A DNA stretch of 64,000 bases from Paenibacillus endoradicis (GCF_024721975.1 NZ_JANQBB010000002.1:310001-374000), one strand, 5' to 3'. Shown: positions 35,788 to 46,386, counted from the stretch's first letter. Notes: generated from the letters alone by a model not told the origin. Made by a program: numbers and translations.

Positions 35788-37530
35788 CCATTTTTCTTGA
35801 TATAACGGTATCGTGATTTTTACTGCCGTCCCAATTCCATAGCGACTCCAAATAGTTACTCCATAAGGCTGTCCGAAGTGGAGCTTAATTCGTTCATGCA
35901 CATTATGAATGCCATAGCCACGCTGTGTATTATGTTCATCATTAATTTGTAATAATCTCTCCCGCTTCATTCCAATACCATTGTCAATAATTTTGAATAC
36001 GATATGATTTTCCTCTTGATAAGCAAGCACTCGAATATGAAGGGCTGCCCGGAATAGAGCATGCTCAAATATATTTTCCAGAAACGGCTGCACTATTAGT
36101 TTAATTGTATCGTATCCATATATGGATGGATCAATATCATATGAAATCGTAAATTGATCGCCAAATTTGATGCTCTGAATATCAAGATAAGCCTGTGCCT
36201 GCTCAATTTCCTTCGTAATAGGAATGATCATTTTCCCTTGATTTAAGGTTAAGCGATAAAACTTTGCAAGACCTCGAATAACTTGATCCTGCTTTTCCCA
36301 CTGCTTAAACTTTCCTAAGCGACTAATTGATGATAATGTATTGTACAAAAAATGAGGATTAATTTGTGCTTGTAAAGATTCTAGCTCTGCTTCCTTCTTA
36401 GCTAAATTAGCCACGTATACTTCTTGAATTAATTGATTCATATCACTGGTCATTTCGTTAAAGGCTTCGGCAATATCACTGAATTCATCATGACCAGAAT
36501 AATTAATTCTCTTATCTAGACGATCCTCTCTAAATTGACGAAGCGAAGAAATTATTTTAAATACTCGTTTAGAGAAATAATGTGAAATAACTGCACTTAA
36601 TATAATAACGACAATGATAGCAATAAGACCAACACCAACCGTTACCCACTTAACTGCGATAATTCCTTCCTCAAAGTCTTTCTTGGGGATAAGTGCTATA
36701 ATCCGCCAATTCAGAGAATCTAACGACTCTTCAATAATCATATGCGAATCCTTCCAAGCAGCAGCTTCATAGGCTGTTATATCCAATTTCCCTTCTTGTG
36801 AGCTGGTATATATAACTTGTTGTTGCTGATTTACGATCAATATTGTACTGCTTGTCGTTAGCTTCTCATAATTAACACTGCTGAATACATCACTTAGCTT
36901 TGCCGTTACTCGAATAGCACCAATGTTTGTCAGCATACGATGATTAAACAATTTACGAAAAACTGAAATCTGATCATTCTGATGATCATCCTGGAATTGT
37001 CCCCACAATAATCGATCATCTATAAATTTGGAATTACTCATATATGGTTGCTTCCACCACTCCTGACCAGTAATACGACTATAGTGATATATCTCATATT
37101 CACTAAGCCGATTAAGCAGATCAATAACGTCTCGATTCATTTGATAAACCTCAGGAAAGTCTCTATTTGATACATATAAGCGCATTAATGCTCGATAAGG
37201 TATAAGATTAGCTGAGTTTTGCAGCTTCGGAATAAGATAGTCAGTCGTAAGCTGGTACACCTCATAGCCACTTGGCTGCTCTAGATATTGCTGAAACATA
37301 TAATCATAATAAAACTGATCTGTAACACGGGAAAAGTTATTCGTTTGATATTCTATATTTTCCTTCATTTGCAGTAGTGTTCCTTGCATTGTCGAGCGTG
37401 TTTGTTCTTTTACTGCAGTGATCGATTTAACATAAGAAACATAGCCAATAATGCCGACGGGTACAATAATTAAAACGATATAGGAAATAAGCAGCTTCAT
37501 ACCAAATGGGATGTACTTTATCTTTAACAT
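35773..37530 (-). CDS. YesM-family sensor histidine kinase
   Basis: A 585-residue membrane kinase: helix 1 at about 13-34, extracellular sensor to about 290, helix 2 at about 293-319, HAMP, then the histidine motif QAQINPHFLYNTLSSISRL and ATP box IIDNGIGMK. It overlaps the regulator gene by 7 bp and is last in the block with the importer at 39140-42799. It likely senses that sugar outside the cell. Confidence 0.93.
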   Translation of the reverse strand: MLKIKYIPFGMKLLISYIVLIIVPVGIIGYVSYVKSITAVKEQTRSTMQGTLLQMKENIEYQTNNFSRVTDQFYYDYMFQQYLEQPSGYEVYQLTTDYLIPKLQNSANLIPYRALMRLYVSNRDFPEVYQMNRDVIDLLNRLSEYEIYHYSRITGQEWWKQPYMSNSKFIDDRLLWGQFQDDHQNDQISVFRKLFNHRMLTNIGAIRVTAKLSDVFSSVNYEKLTTSSTILIVNQQQQVIYTSSQEGKLDITAYEAAAWKDSHMIIEESLDSLNWRIIALIPKKDFEEGIIAVKWVTVGVGLIAIIVVIILSAVISHYFSKRVFKIISSLRQFREDRLDKRINYSGHDEFSDIAEAFNEMTSDMNQLIQEVYVANLAKKEAELESLQAQINPHFLYNTLSSISRLGKFKQWEKQDQVIRGLAKFYRLTLNQGKMIIPITKEIEQAQAYLDIQSIKFGDQFTISYDIDPSIYGYDTIKLIVQPFLENIFEHALFRAALHIRVLAYQEENHIVFKIIDNGIGMKRERLLQINDEHNTQRGYGIHNVHERIKLHFGQPYGVTIWSRYGIGTAVKITIPLYQEKWKSSP

Positions 37531-39074
37531 TGCTTCCTGTAATCACCTGCTGTCAAGCCTGTGAATTCCTTAAACTGTTTACTGAAGTATGTTAAATCCT
37601 TGTAGCCAATCATATGAGCTACCTCATAAATTTTCACCTTAGGATCTCTTAATAGCTGCTTAGCCTTTTCCATTCGCACACTCGTCACATATTCATTAAA
37701 TCCTTCTCCAAGCTCCGCACGAAATAGCTGCCCCAAATAGTTAGGAGAAAAGGAGAAGTGTTGCGCGACTTCCTTCAATGAAATGTTTTCAAAAATTTTG
37801 AGCATGACATGAGCTTGTATTTCTTGTACTAGCTTCATATTTTTACGCATTTTTTTATTATGCAATGTCTCGGAAATTTCGAATATTTTTTTTCTGAACC
37901 AGCTGTTAATATCCTCTATCGTCTCGAATTGCATAATAATAGACCAATGATCCCAATCCATATTTAACATCTCGTGCATATTCTCATTACGTTCAATTAA
38001 GTAATGCTCCACCTTATTGACGATATAAAGAGAATAATGATATACCGTAATTTGTTGCTTTAATTGGTGAGCATGTAAAAATATATCGTCCATTACATCA
38101 ACTATTCCTACTAAATCGTAATTTGAAATCGCTTTAAATAGTTGATGCATCTTATTGTCTAAATTATAGGAAAGCTGTTGGGAGCATTCATCCTTCTCTT
38201 CATACCTGAGAACCATACCCTTACCTCGATTAATTTTCATACCGAGTGCCTGATTAGCCTGTTGATAGCTTTCATGTAGCTGCACCAGATTAATAACTGG
38301 AGCTCCAACTCCAATCGTAATTGAAAGTTTAAATTTGAGTTGAACCTCATGAATCCAATTCGCAAGCTGATCTACTAGAAGAGTAGGAATGACAAAGGCA
38401 AATTTAACTTGTTCCATCTGACAATAATTCTCTATCTTCATTATGCTGCCAATCTCAATTAAATATTGGTACAACTGCTCTGTGAGTATAGTCTTTTCCT
38501 CGTCACTATAGCTGCTTAGCTTCCACTTCACATCATCAATTTCAATAATTACTACATGTACCAATGAATCGTATTGCTGCTGTAAGTTCTCAAACATTTG
38601 TGGTTCGTTTGCACCCATGAAGCAACGACGGAGCAATTCCTGCTTCACATAGACCATGGAATGCTCCATTGTCTGAACCATATTATATTGCTGCTTCACA
38701 GAGGTAAGATTTCTTTCTATTTTACGAAGAACCTCTAGAAGTTCATCATCATCCACAGGCTTAAGCACATAGCTGCTAGCATTCATTGAAATAGCTTTTT
38801 TGGCATAATGAAAATCCTCGTAGCCTGTAATGAATACAATTTTAAGATTACACTGTATGACCAATGCTTGCTCGGCTAGATCTAATCCTGACATAATAGG
38901 CATTCTAATATCTGAAACTAAAATATCGATATTATGCTGCTCGATATATTCCAACGCCGAGAAGGCATCACGAAAGGTTGCAACAACTTCCATATTAAGC
39001 GATGACCATGGAACAAAATGATGTAAGCCTTCAAGATCAAACTGTTCATCATCAACTAGTACCACTTTATACAT
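37524..39074 (-). CDS. YesN-family response regulator with AraC DNA-binding domain
   Basis: A 516-residue regulator. Receiver: VLVDDEQ and phospho-Asp in ILVSDIRMPIMSG, Lys in VLKPVDDDE. The C-terminal AraC domain has LKEVAQHFSFSPNYLGQLFR and VAHMIGYKDLTYFSKQFKE. AAGGAGG precedes the ATG. The gene follows the lipoprotein gene after a perfect palindromic hairpin, so it may be expressed at lower level from the same transcript. Likely activator of the importer operon. Confidence 0.93.
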   Translation of the reverse strand: MYKVVLVDDEQFDLEGLHHFVPWSSLNMEVVATFRDAFSALEYIEQHNIDILVSDIRMPIMSGLDLAEQALVIQCNLKIVFITGYEDFHYAKKAISMNASSYVLKPVDDDELLEVLRKIERNLTSVKQQYNMVQTMEHSMVYVKQELLRRCFMGANEPQMFENLQQQYDSLVHVVIIEIDDVKWKLSSYSDEEKTILTEQLYQYLIEIGSIMKIENYCQMEQVKFAFVIPTLLVDQLANWIHEVQLKFKLSITIGVGAPVINLVQLHESYQQANQALGMKINRGKGMVLRYEEKDECSQQLSYNLDNKMHQLFKAISNYDLVGIVDVMDDIFLHAHQLKQQITVYHYSLYIVNKVEHYLIERNENMHEMLNMDWDHWSIIMQFETIEDINSWFRKKIFEISETLHNKKMRKNMKLVQEIQAHVMLKIFENISLKEVAQHFSFSPNYLGQLFRAELGEGFNEYVTSVRMEKAKQLLRDPKVKIYEVAHMIGYKDLTYFSKQFKEFTGLTAGDYRKQC

Positions 39075-39107
39075 GCTGTGACCCTCCTTATATTAAATAG
39101 AATAGAA

Positions 39108-39131
39108 GGGGGAATGCATATGCATTCCCCC
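39108..39131 (-). terminator. Perfect palindromic hairpin after binding-protein gene
   Basis: A 24-base perfect palindrome with GGGGGAATGCAT arms lies nine bases after the lipoprotein stop codon and 34 bp before the response-regulator start. It can form a 10-bp RNA stem. Probably an attenuator that lowers expression of the two-component genes. Confidence 0.7.
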
Positions 39132-39139
39132 GATTTCTA

Positions 39140-40810
39140 TTAGTTGGCATTCGTACGCTGAACGTTTTCCTGCCATTTTTCAGTACGGTATTTCAATGCA
39201 TCGTTATAACCTAGCTGTACCGTTTCCTTTTTCGCTTGCTCAATTAATGCAAGAACATCTGTATCACTCTTAGCGAATAAGATTTTACCTACATACTCAG
39301 TAACAATACCTGCTTCACCATCAGCTACTTGCTTCTGGATAATGCCTAGATCAGTATCTGGAGCTGGATCAATATTATTAAATTCAGTTACATTTTTAGA
39401 TGTTTTCCATGCAACATTTGTTTGAGCCGTTACACCCCAGTTACGTTTATCTTCAGGTAGCGCCAACTCAATTTTAGTTTTTGCAGTATCTACGAAAGTT
39501 GCATTTCCTGCCCATACATAAGCTTCAAGCTTTTGTTCATCTTTAACATCATCGGCTGTGTTAAACCATGCATCATTAGGGATTGGACTGCCATCTCCAT
39601 CAATTTCATCATAGTATAGACCTTGTGGTCCGAAGAACATAATACGTTGTCCCTCTTCACCAGTCATCCAATCCAAATATGCAAAGATGCCTTCTGGATT
39701 TTCGGCACTTGTTGTAATAACGTTAACATTCCAACCAAGCGTGTTATATCCGTTAGGATATACTTTATTTTTGTCTACGCCTGCTTTATGAATTGGCCAG
39801 ATCATTTGATAACCACCGTCTGGATCAATGGATTTCCAAGCATTATGACCTTCACGACCTTCATTTGTTGTGTTCGTACCAATAATAACAGCTACACGAC
39901 CAGAATTAAGCTTCTCTTGTACTTGATCGTTAGTTTGTGTTAATGCATCTTGAGTCATAAGACCTTCTCGGAATAACTTGTTAGAATAAAGCATTGTTTC
40001 TACCCAAGCTTCATTTTCAAGAATAGATTTCAACTCATTACCTTCTGGATAAGCCTTCATCTGTGCATACGTTACAGGAGAATCCTCTGCAAAACCAGCA
40101 AACATAGCATCTAGACCAGAAGCTTTTCTACCAACTTCTAAAGGAACAACATTTTTATAATTTGCTTTTACAAGTTTCAAATATTCATATAAATCATCAA
40201 ATGTTTCTAGTTTAGGTTCACCAAGCTCTTTGTAAATTTTAGTATTAATTACCCAACCACCATTACCGTTTGGTGCAGATGTGTACCAGTTAGGAAACTG
40301 ATAAAGTTTGCCATCATCAGAACGAAGCATGTTTAATGTTTCTTCCCCAGCAAGACGTTTAAGGTTCGGATATTTATCTAAGTAATCATCAAGTGGTACT
40401 AGAACACCTGCACTACGTAAGCGTTCTACTTCTTGACCACGGTCCATCATAATTGCACCTGGAAGCTCTCCAGAAACAATCATCGTGCTTAACTTCTGTT
40501 CAGCAGCACCGCCTGATTGAATTGGCGTTACACTTACTTTTAGATTATCCGTTACCCATTTACTGTTCGGATTAACTCCCCAAGGCTCAGTTGTCCACCA
40601 GTCATAGTGTACATAGTAAGAGAAATTTACCGGCTCTTCACCTAATTTGAATGAAGATACGACTTCTTCTCCTGGCTCCTTACCAGCAGGAGTGGAAGTT
40701 GGTTTGTTCGAGTTAGTAGGCTTGTTAGAACTTTCTGAGCATCCTGCAAGAATAGATGTAAGCAATATCGTTGTTGTTAATAGCAATACCCCTAATTTTT
40801 TTCTTTTCAT
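39140..40810 (-). CDS. Solute-binding lipoprotein, LplA-like family 1
   Basis: A 556-residue lipoprotein. MKRKKLGVLLLTTTILLTSI ends in lipobox LAGC, followed by a Ser/Asn/Pro linker. The long form and motifs such as LYQFPNWYTSAPNGNGGWVI and YNTLGWNVNV fit the large LplA/YtcQ type that works with LplB and YtcP permeases. AAGGGAG precedes the ATG. The cargo is probably an oligosaccharide from plant or algal polymers, given the GH3 enzyme upstream. Substrate unproven. Confidence 0.92.
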   Translation of the reverse strand: MKRKKLGVLLLTTTILLTSILAGCSESSNKPTNSNKPTSTPAGKEPGEEVVSSFKLGEEPVNFSYYVHYDWWTTEPWGVNPNSKWVTDNLKVSVTPIQSGGAAEQKLSTMIVSGELPGAIMMDRGQEVERLRSAGVLVPLDDYLDKYPNLKRLAGEETLNMLRSDDGKLYQFPNWYTSAPNGNGGWVINTKIYKELGEPKLETFDDLYEYLKLVKANYKNVVPLEVGRKASGLDAMFAGFAEDSPVTYAQMKAYPEGNELKSILENEAWVETMLYSNKLFREGLMTQDALTQTNDQVQEKLNSGRVAVIIGTNTTNEGREGHNAWKSIDPDGGYQMIWPIHKAGVDKNKVYPNGYNTLGWNVNVITTSAENPEGIFAYLDWMTGEEGQRIMFFGPQGLYYDEIDGDGSPIPNDAWFNTADDVKDEQKLEAYVWAGNATFVDTAKTKIELALPEDKRNWGVTAQTNVAWKTSKNVTEFNNIDPAPDTDLGIIQKQVADGEAGIVTEYVGKILFAKSDTDVLALIEQAKKETVQLGYNDALKYRTEKWQENVQRTNAN

Positions 40811-40891
40811 AATAGGGTGAGCTCCCTTCTTTCTTTAATTTTTATTAAAAATTGCCAACTTGTAAAGGTAGCAAATTTTAAGAAGATGTGG

Positions 40892-41794
40892 TCATCCTTT
40901 CAAAGATCCTACTAATACCCCTTTTACGAAGTACTTTTGAACAAAAGGATATACTGCGATGATTGGTAATGTTGCTACAATCATCGTAGCCATTGTAATA
41001 GATTTACTTGTTACACTCTTAGATAGACTCATAATATCTCCCGCAGCTGAACTTCCTGATACTGCAGCATTGAGTGCTTCAGACATAGTGTTGGATCTCA
41101 AGATTTGTTGTAATAGCGCTTGAATTGGGTACAGCTCTGTTTTATCAATAAAGATAATGACATTAAACCAATCATTCCAATGGAATACAGCTGTGAATAA
41201 GCCAAGCGTTGCAAAAACTGGTCCTGATAACGGTAATATAATTCTGAAGAAAATACCGAATGTGTCGCAGCCATCTATTTTGGCTGATTCCTCTAATTCA
41301 CCAGGAATCTCTCGGAAAAATGTTCGGAATATAATCATATTGAATACACTTACTGCGAACGGAATAACGAGTACCCAAAAGGTATTCATTAGATGCAACT
41401 CTCTATTCACTAGGAAAAACGGAATTAACCCTCCATTGAAGTACATCGTAATAACCGCAAAAATCATATAATATTTTTTCCCGATAACTCCTTTAACCGC
41501 TAATCCATAAGCAAACATAGAGGTTAAAGCTACCGATAAAAAAGTACCTGCCACTGTACGAAATACAGAGATGAAGAAAGCATCTAGTATACGCTGGTCA
41601 CGAAATACAACATAGTAGTTATCAAATGTAAATTTTCTTGGCCAGATCGTTATACCACCAAGCGACGTATCTTGACCTACATTGAATGAAATAACTAACG
41701 AGTTCCAAAATGGATAAAAGCTAACAAAAGCCAGTATAGTTAAGCTAGTATATATAAAAATGCTAACAATTTTATCTCCTGTGCTCAGTCTCAC
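40892..41794 (-). CDS. ABC transporter permease, YtcP/MalG-like
   Basis: A 300-residue CUT1 permease with EAA loop ELEESAKIDGCDTFGIFFRI and tail VKGVLVGSLKG, typical of the YtcP group. GTG start at 41794 with GGGAGG upstream. 45 bp after the LplB-type partner. No ATPase gene in the operon. Confidence 0.93.
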   Translation of the reverse strand: MRLSTGDKIVSIFIYTSLTILAFVSFYPFWNSLVISFNVGQDTSLGGITIWPRKFTFDNYYVVFRDQRILDAFFISVFRTVAGTFLSVALTSMFAYGLAVKGVIGKKYYMIFAVITMYFNGGLIPFFLVNRELHLMNTFWVLVIPFAVSVFNMIIFRTFFREIPGELEESAKIDGCDTFGIFFRIILPLSGPVFATLGLFTAVFHWNDWFNVIIFIDKTELYPIQALLQQILRSNTMSEALNAAVSGSSAAGDIMSLSKSVTSKSITMATMIVATLPIIAVYPFVQKYFVKGVLVGSLKG

Positions 41795-41839
41795 AGCTAG
41801 CGCCTCCCTATCGAAATTCCTGTCATTATGATTAAACTT

Positions 41840-42799
41840 CTACCACAAACTATTGCCTGAACGTCTTGCAAGAGCATTAGCAAGTGTAAGAAGAGCGACG
41901 CTAATTACTGCTTTGAATAATCCAACAGCTGTTGCATAAGAGTATCGTTGACTCATAAGTCCTACCTTGTATGAGTAAGTATCAATTACCTCAGCAACAT
42001 CTCTTAAAATAGGATGTGAGCCAAGCAGTAATAAATCTTCAAAACCAGCATTGAGCAGGTTACCGATATTCAAAATCATGAAAATTACGATAACTGGCAT
42101 GATGGAAGGAATCGTAATAAGAAAAATCTGCTTCAATCGACTTGCACCATCAATAGCTGCCGCTTCATATAGATTAGGATTAATTCCAGCAATTGCAGCA
42201 ATATAAACAATAGAGCTGAATCCTATCTCCTTCCATAGGTTGGTCCCTATGATAATCGTCCAGAAATATTCTGCTTGTGATAGAAAGTTAATTGGCTGAT
42301 TAATTAAGCCAAGGGATTGAAGGAAAATGTTTAAGCTTCCGTTATCTACAGAAAGAATAGAATTCACAAAGCCAACAACGATAACCCAAGACAAAAAGTG
42401 AGGTAAGTAGCTTATCGTTTGAACGATTCGCTTAAAGTACATTTTATTAACCTCATTAAGCATTAACGCCAAAATGATAGGCGCAGGGAAACAAATTAAC
42501 AGCTTAAGACCACTGATGACTAACGTATTACGAATAACTTTAGTAAATTCTCTGGAATGGAAAAACGCATCAAAGTGCTTTAATCCAACCCACTCACTAG
42601 CTAAAAACCCTTTAAAAATGTTGTAATCTTGAAAAGACATCAATACTCCATACATCGGAATATAGTTAAATACAAAAATAAATAGTAGCCCTGGGAATAT
42701 CATAAGCTGGACCTGCCATTGTCCAAAAAATCTAAGTAGCTTGGAATCTGATTTTCTCTTTTGTACTTGTATTACATTTTTCTCTAGCTGGCTAGACAT
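41840..42799 (-). CDS. ABC transporter permease, LplB-like
   Basis: A 319-residue CUT1 permease of the LplB group: helix 1 MIFPGLLFIFVFNYIPMYG, EAA loop YEAAAIDGASRLKQIFLITI, C-terminus with LANALARRSGNSLW, the usual family ending. GGAGGTG precedes the ATG. First gene of the importer-sensor block and 265 bp from the GH3 stop, across a strong terminator, so it has its own promoter. Confidence 0.93.
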   Translation of the reverse strand: MSSQLEKNVIQVQKRKSDSKLLRFFGQWQVQLMIFPGLLFIFVFNYIPMYGVLMSFQDYNIFKGFLASEWVGLKHFDAFFHSREFTKVIRNTLVISGLKLLICFPAPIILALMLNEVNKMYFKRIVQTISYLPHFLSWVIVVGFVNSILSVDNGSLNIFLQSLGLINQPINFLSQAEYFWTIIIGTNLWKEIGFSSIVYIAAIAGINPNLYEAAAIDGASRLKQIFLITIPSIMPVIVIFMILNIGNLLNAGFEDLLLLGSHPILRDVAEVIDTYSYKVGLMSQRYSYATAVGLFKAVISVALLTLANALARRSGNSLW

Positions 42800-42939
42800 T
42801 GAGCACCTCCACCTTTGTTATCAAGAAATTGATTCATAATACAATTTCCAATCCCATATAAACTTCATAACATTTGAGTTAATTGTAAGTGATCACATCT
42901 ATCACTCACTACTAGACAAAACTATTAAATATATAAAAA

Positions 42940-42989
42940 AACAACGTATTACATCCAAAACCCTCTAGTTTTGGATGTAATACGTTGTT
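42940..42989 (-). terminator. Strong terminator after GH3 gene
   Basis: A perfect 22-bp stem (42940-42961 with 42968-42989) and 6-nt loop are followed by a T run on the minus strand. It separates the GH3 gene from the importer operon. Confidence 0.9.
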
Positions 42990-43064
42990 AAGTACGAATG
43001 AAATTGTGGCATAGCTTGCCCCTACGAGTCACAGAGGAGCGTATATCTGATTGAGCTTGTAAAT

Positions 43065-45191
43065 CTAAATATAAGTTAGTCCGTGACCAAGTGTATAGAT
43101 ATTGCCATCGCTATCCTTGTATGCATAACGTAACCCTTCAGGCATATATTTGTCCTTGTCATAACCAGCTACATCGTTTCTCGATACACAATTCCCATCT
43201 TCATCAACTGCGATAACAGCTTCACTTGCTGGCAATGTTAACGGTAATACACCTACTGGTCGGCTATTGCCTGCCATAACCTCAAATTGTGCCTTATAAA
43301 ATGTATCATATCCAGCGATCAATGCATCTGCCAAAGGTTCTACATTTCCGACAATCCACGGCAACGTAACGTTAACGCTTATAATAGCTTTTCCTCCGCG
43401 ATTATGAAGGCTTTCTGTAATTTCCTTAAGATGTTCCATACGAAGCAACGTAGTTTCTTGATATGACGAACCATCTAAAGCAGTCTCTGTTTTGTCCTCA
43501 CATATTTCAAGTTCTAACAGCCCTGGTGTCGCATTAAAGTATGCGCCAGATTGTGGATTCAAGAACAATATAGCAACGTCCGCTTCTTCATAATTATCGG
43601 TTAAAGTAAACTGCCCAAATTCTTGACATTCTTTTCTCGCTTTTTCAGTGTAAGAGGTTGCTCGTTCTGCATTTTTGTGGAATACTTCCACATAGACCTT
43701 CTTACCTGCCATTTTCTCAGCTGTTAATGGTAATGTCTCATTATGGTTTTTAAGTACCGTTACTGATTTTTTATGTGCTTCATAAGCTGCTTTCCAGCTA
43801 GCCGGATTACTAACTGTTGTTGCCGCTCCTTCGGTTGAAACATACGTACGATCATCGAATAAACCTAAAGCAAACATTTCCGTAAGAAGTCGTACATTCG
43901 CCTGATCTATACGTTTTTCACTTATCCATCCACTAGTAATAGCTATTTTAAGATTCTCAATATCATTGGTATCAGCAACGATATCTGTACCAGCATTAAT
44001 TGCTTTAGCAAAACGTTCCGCCTCGCTTAGTTCTTCAACGCCCCAGCTCATCTTACTTGTAATGCCACTATCGCTATTTACGTAACCTTTAAAGCCCATT
44101 TTTTCTCTAAGAATATGATTAAGGAAATAATGATTGAATGTAAAACCAACTTCTTCGTACGGAATGTCTTCTCCCTCAAATTGTTGGACCACACTCTTTT
44201 TAATACTAGGCATTGAATAATAAGGCATAATCGATGATGTACCATGATCTACAGCTGCTTGGAATGGTGGTAAATGATATTTTTCCAAACTACCTGGAGT
44301 AGGATATAAGTTCCATTTTCCTTCTACATAATGAGGATCAAATCCATTTTCACGTGCGCCCCCACCAGGGAAATGTTTTGTTGTCATCGCAATACTATGC
44401 TTACCTATGCTCTCCCCTTGGAAAGCATCAATAATACGACCTATGGCATCAGCTATAAACTCTGGATCTTCACCAAATGTACCATACGTCCGTTGCCATC
44501 TAGGATCTGTAACAGTATCTGCCATATACATATAACCTTTTCGTATACCAGTAGCATCCCACTCATCATGTGCGATTTGGGCAAATTGACTAATAAGCGA
44601 TGCATCACCGCCATTTTTAATATCGCCTTTAGCTGCTGCTGCAAGTCCTAAAGTTCCAGGCCATGTTGAGAAAATTCCAGCTGCATCATTCATCCCAAAT
44701 ATGAATTCTGTATTTTCATTTCTAGAATTTGAGGCGATTAAGCAAGGAATACCAAGACGTGTTCCTTCACATACTTCATTCATAGCATTAATCCACTCTG
44801 CCATTTGAGCTGGACTCCAATTATCTCGCAAGATGAAGTGTCGTAAATTCATTTTCTCAATCGTATGTGTTGTACCCATTACTTTAGTAATAGCGAAAAT
44901 ACTTTCACCCTTTTCAACAATACCTTCATCTAACACACCATTGTGACTTGTATTACTTTTATCTTTTTGTGAAAGACCCATGCCACGTGTATTAATAAGC
45001 ATCATACCGACTTTTTCATCTATATTCATTAAGGAGACTAAATTCTCGGCACGTTCTTTTGGACTTAGACGCCAATCTTCATATGGATCTAGCTTCCCAT
45101 CATTATTCAAATCCTTAAATTGCAATCCATCAACATTAATAATATTTTTAGATCTGACTTCCAAGTGAGGTTGTTCTTTGTTCGATATCAT
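43065..45191 (-). CDS. Glycoside hydrolase family 3 enzyme (beta-glucosidase/xylosidase type)
   Basis: A 708-residue enzyme with no signal peptide, so probably cytoplasmic. Near the start DLNNDGKLDPYED is an EF-hand-like calcium loop seen in this GH3 branch. TKHFPGGGARENGFDPHY is the substrate-site signature, and the nucleophile is the Asp in GYVNSDSGITSKM. It would hydrolyse oligosaccharides brought in by the importer encoded next. AGGAGG precedes the ATG. Divergent from an AraC regulator, its likely controller. The sugar specificity is not determined. Confidence 0.9.
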   Translation of the reverse strand: MISNKEQPHLEVRSKNIINVDGLQFKDLNNDGKLDPYEDWRLSPKERAENLVSLMNIDEKVGMMLINTRGMGLSQKDKSNTSHNGVLDEGIVEKGESIFAITKVMGTTHTIEKMNLRHFILRDNWSPAQMAEWINAMNEVCEGTRLGIPCLIASNSRNENTEFIFGMNDAAGIFSTWPGTLGLAAAAKGDIKNGGDASLISQFAQIAHDEWDATGIRKGYMYMADTVTDPRWQRTYGTFGEDPEFIADAIGRIIDAFQGESIGKHSIAMTTKHFPGGGARENGFDPHYVEGKWNLYPTPGSLEKYHLPPFQAAVDHGTSSIMPYYSMPSIKKSVVQQFEGEDIPYEEVGFTFNHYFLNHILREKMGFKGYVNSDSGITSKMSWGVEELSEAERFAKAINAGTDIVADTNDIENLKIAITSGWISEKRIDQANVRLLTEMFALGLFDDRTYVSTEGAATTVSNPASWKAAYEAHKKSVTVLKNHNETLPLTAEKMAGKKVYVEVFHKNAERATSYTEKARKECQEFGQFTLTDNYEEADVAILFLNPQSGAYFNATPGLLELEICEDKTETALDGSSYQETTLLRMEHLKEITESLHNRGGKAIISVNVTLPWIVGNVEPLADALIAGYDTFYKAQFEVMAGNSRPVGVLPLTLPASEAVIAVDEDGNCVSRNDVAGYDKDKYMPEGLRYAYKDSDGNIYTLGHGLTYI

Positions 45192-45462
45192 TAAATACGC
45201 CTCCTAAACTTGATCTTCCGTTAAACTTTTTCATCCGTAACATCACTATGAGATTAGTTTACTGGTTACTCCTGCTAGCTGTTATACATATGGTTTCCAT
45301 ATAACTTTCTACTATGATAATGAAATATAATTTTAAGCATTGAAAATTCGTATCACTTTCTTAGTTGCTGTATACTGATATCATAACAACAAAAATCCTA
45401 AAATAAATGACGCTTATTGCTAAAAATATTGTAAAAGTTGCTGTTTGAGAGGAAATGACCAT

Positions 45463-46386
45463 ATGAAGCAATCACTTCTAATCCCCGTAACAAATATTGG
45501 ATTTGAAATTAACTACTTCATCAAAAAAAATCCTTACTATAATTGGCTTAAGTCAGAAGACATATCATGGGAAGACTTCTCTCAGATAGAGAATTTATTT
45601 CGATTACATCGGCATGATGTTATGGAGATTCTTGTATTTTTAGAGGGAGAGTGTGAATTTTTTTGTGAAGGAAAGTCCTATTCGCTCAAGAAGGGTGATG
45701 TAGTCGTCATCCCTCCTTATGCTGTTCACCAAGCTACTGTGAAAGATTTCGATAACTATGAGCGAATCATTATTAACATTAGCGAACATTTATTAGATGA
45801 CTTTATATCTAGTTCACCATCTATGAAAGAGCATATTGTCCAGCACAAGACAACAGGCTCTTATGTATTGCATCTTCATTCCAAAACCTTTCAAAATATT
45901 CTTTCTTTACTGGAGCAGCTCAACGATAAAATAGCAATTGAAAAAGACAATTTTTCATTTTCAACAACTTATTTATTTTTTCAATTTATTCAAGTGATCT
46001 TTGATCCTGCTAGTAGCAGGCCAAACCTTAATAACAATAATGAACAGGATCAAAGATTTTTATCTATATTGGAATATATTGAGTTACATTTGATAGAACC
46101 TGATCTATGTCTAGAAAATGTATCTAAACATTTTCATCTGAATAAATACTATTTCTCTCATTATTTCAAAAAGAATATGAACCTATCCTTTTACCGTTAT
46201 GTATCATTAAAACGTCTAGCGTATGCAGTTACTATGATTAAACAAAATCAAATATCTATAGAAAAAATCGCCTTAAAATGCGGGTTTCTTGATTACTCTA
46301 GTTTCTATAGACTCTTCAAAAAAGAATACAATCTTTCTCCAAAAAAACTTCAACAAGACTATAAAAATGTACATCAACCTAATTAG
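45463..46386 (+). CDS. AraC family regulator with cupin sensor domain
   Basis: A 307-residue regulator. The N-terminal cupin (LHRHDVMEILVFLEGECEFF, KKGDVVVIPPYAVHQ) would bind a sugar; the C-terminal 100 residues hold two helix-turn-helix units (LENVSKHFHLNKYYFSHYFK, IEKIALKCGFLDYSSFYRLF). The ATG at 45463 has GAGAGGA about nine bases upstream and is preferred to an in-frame start at 45445. Divergent from the GH3 gene, which it probably controls. Confidence 0.9.
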   Translation: MKQSLLIPVTNIGFEINYFIKKNPYYNWLKSEDISWEDFSQIENLFRLHRHDVMEILVFLEGECEFFCEGKSYSLKKGDVVVIPPYAVHQATVKDFDNYERIIINISEHLLDDFISSSPSMKEHIVQHKTTGSYVLHLHSKTFQNILSLLEQLNDKIAIEKDNFSFSTTYLFFQFIQVIFDPASSRPNLNNNNEQDQRFLSILEYIELHLIEPDLCLENVSKHFHLNKYYFSHYFKKNMNLSFYRYVSLKRLAYAVTMIKQNQISIEKIALKCGFLDYSSFYRLFKKEYNLSPKKLQQDYKNVHQPN

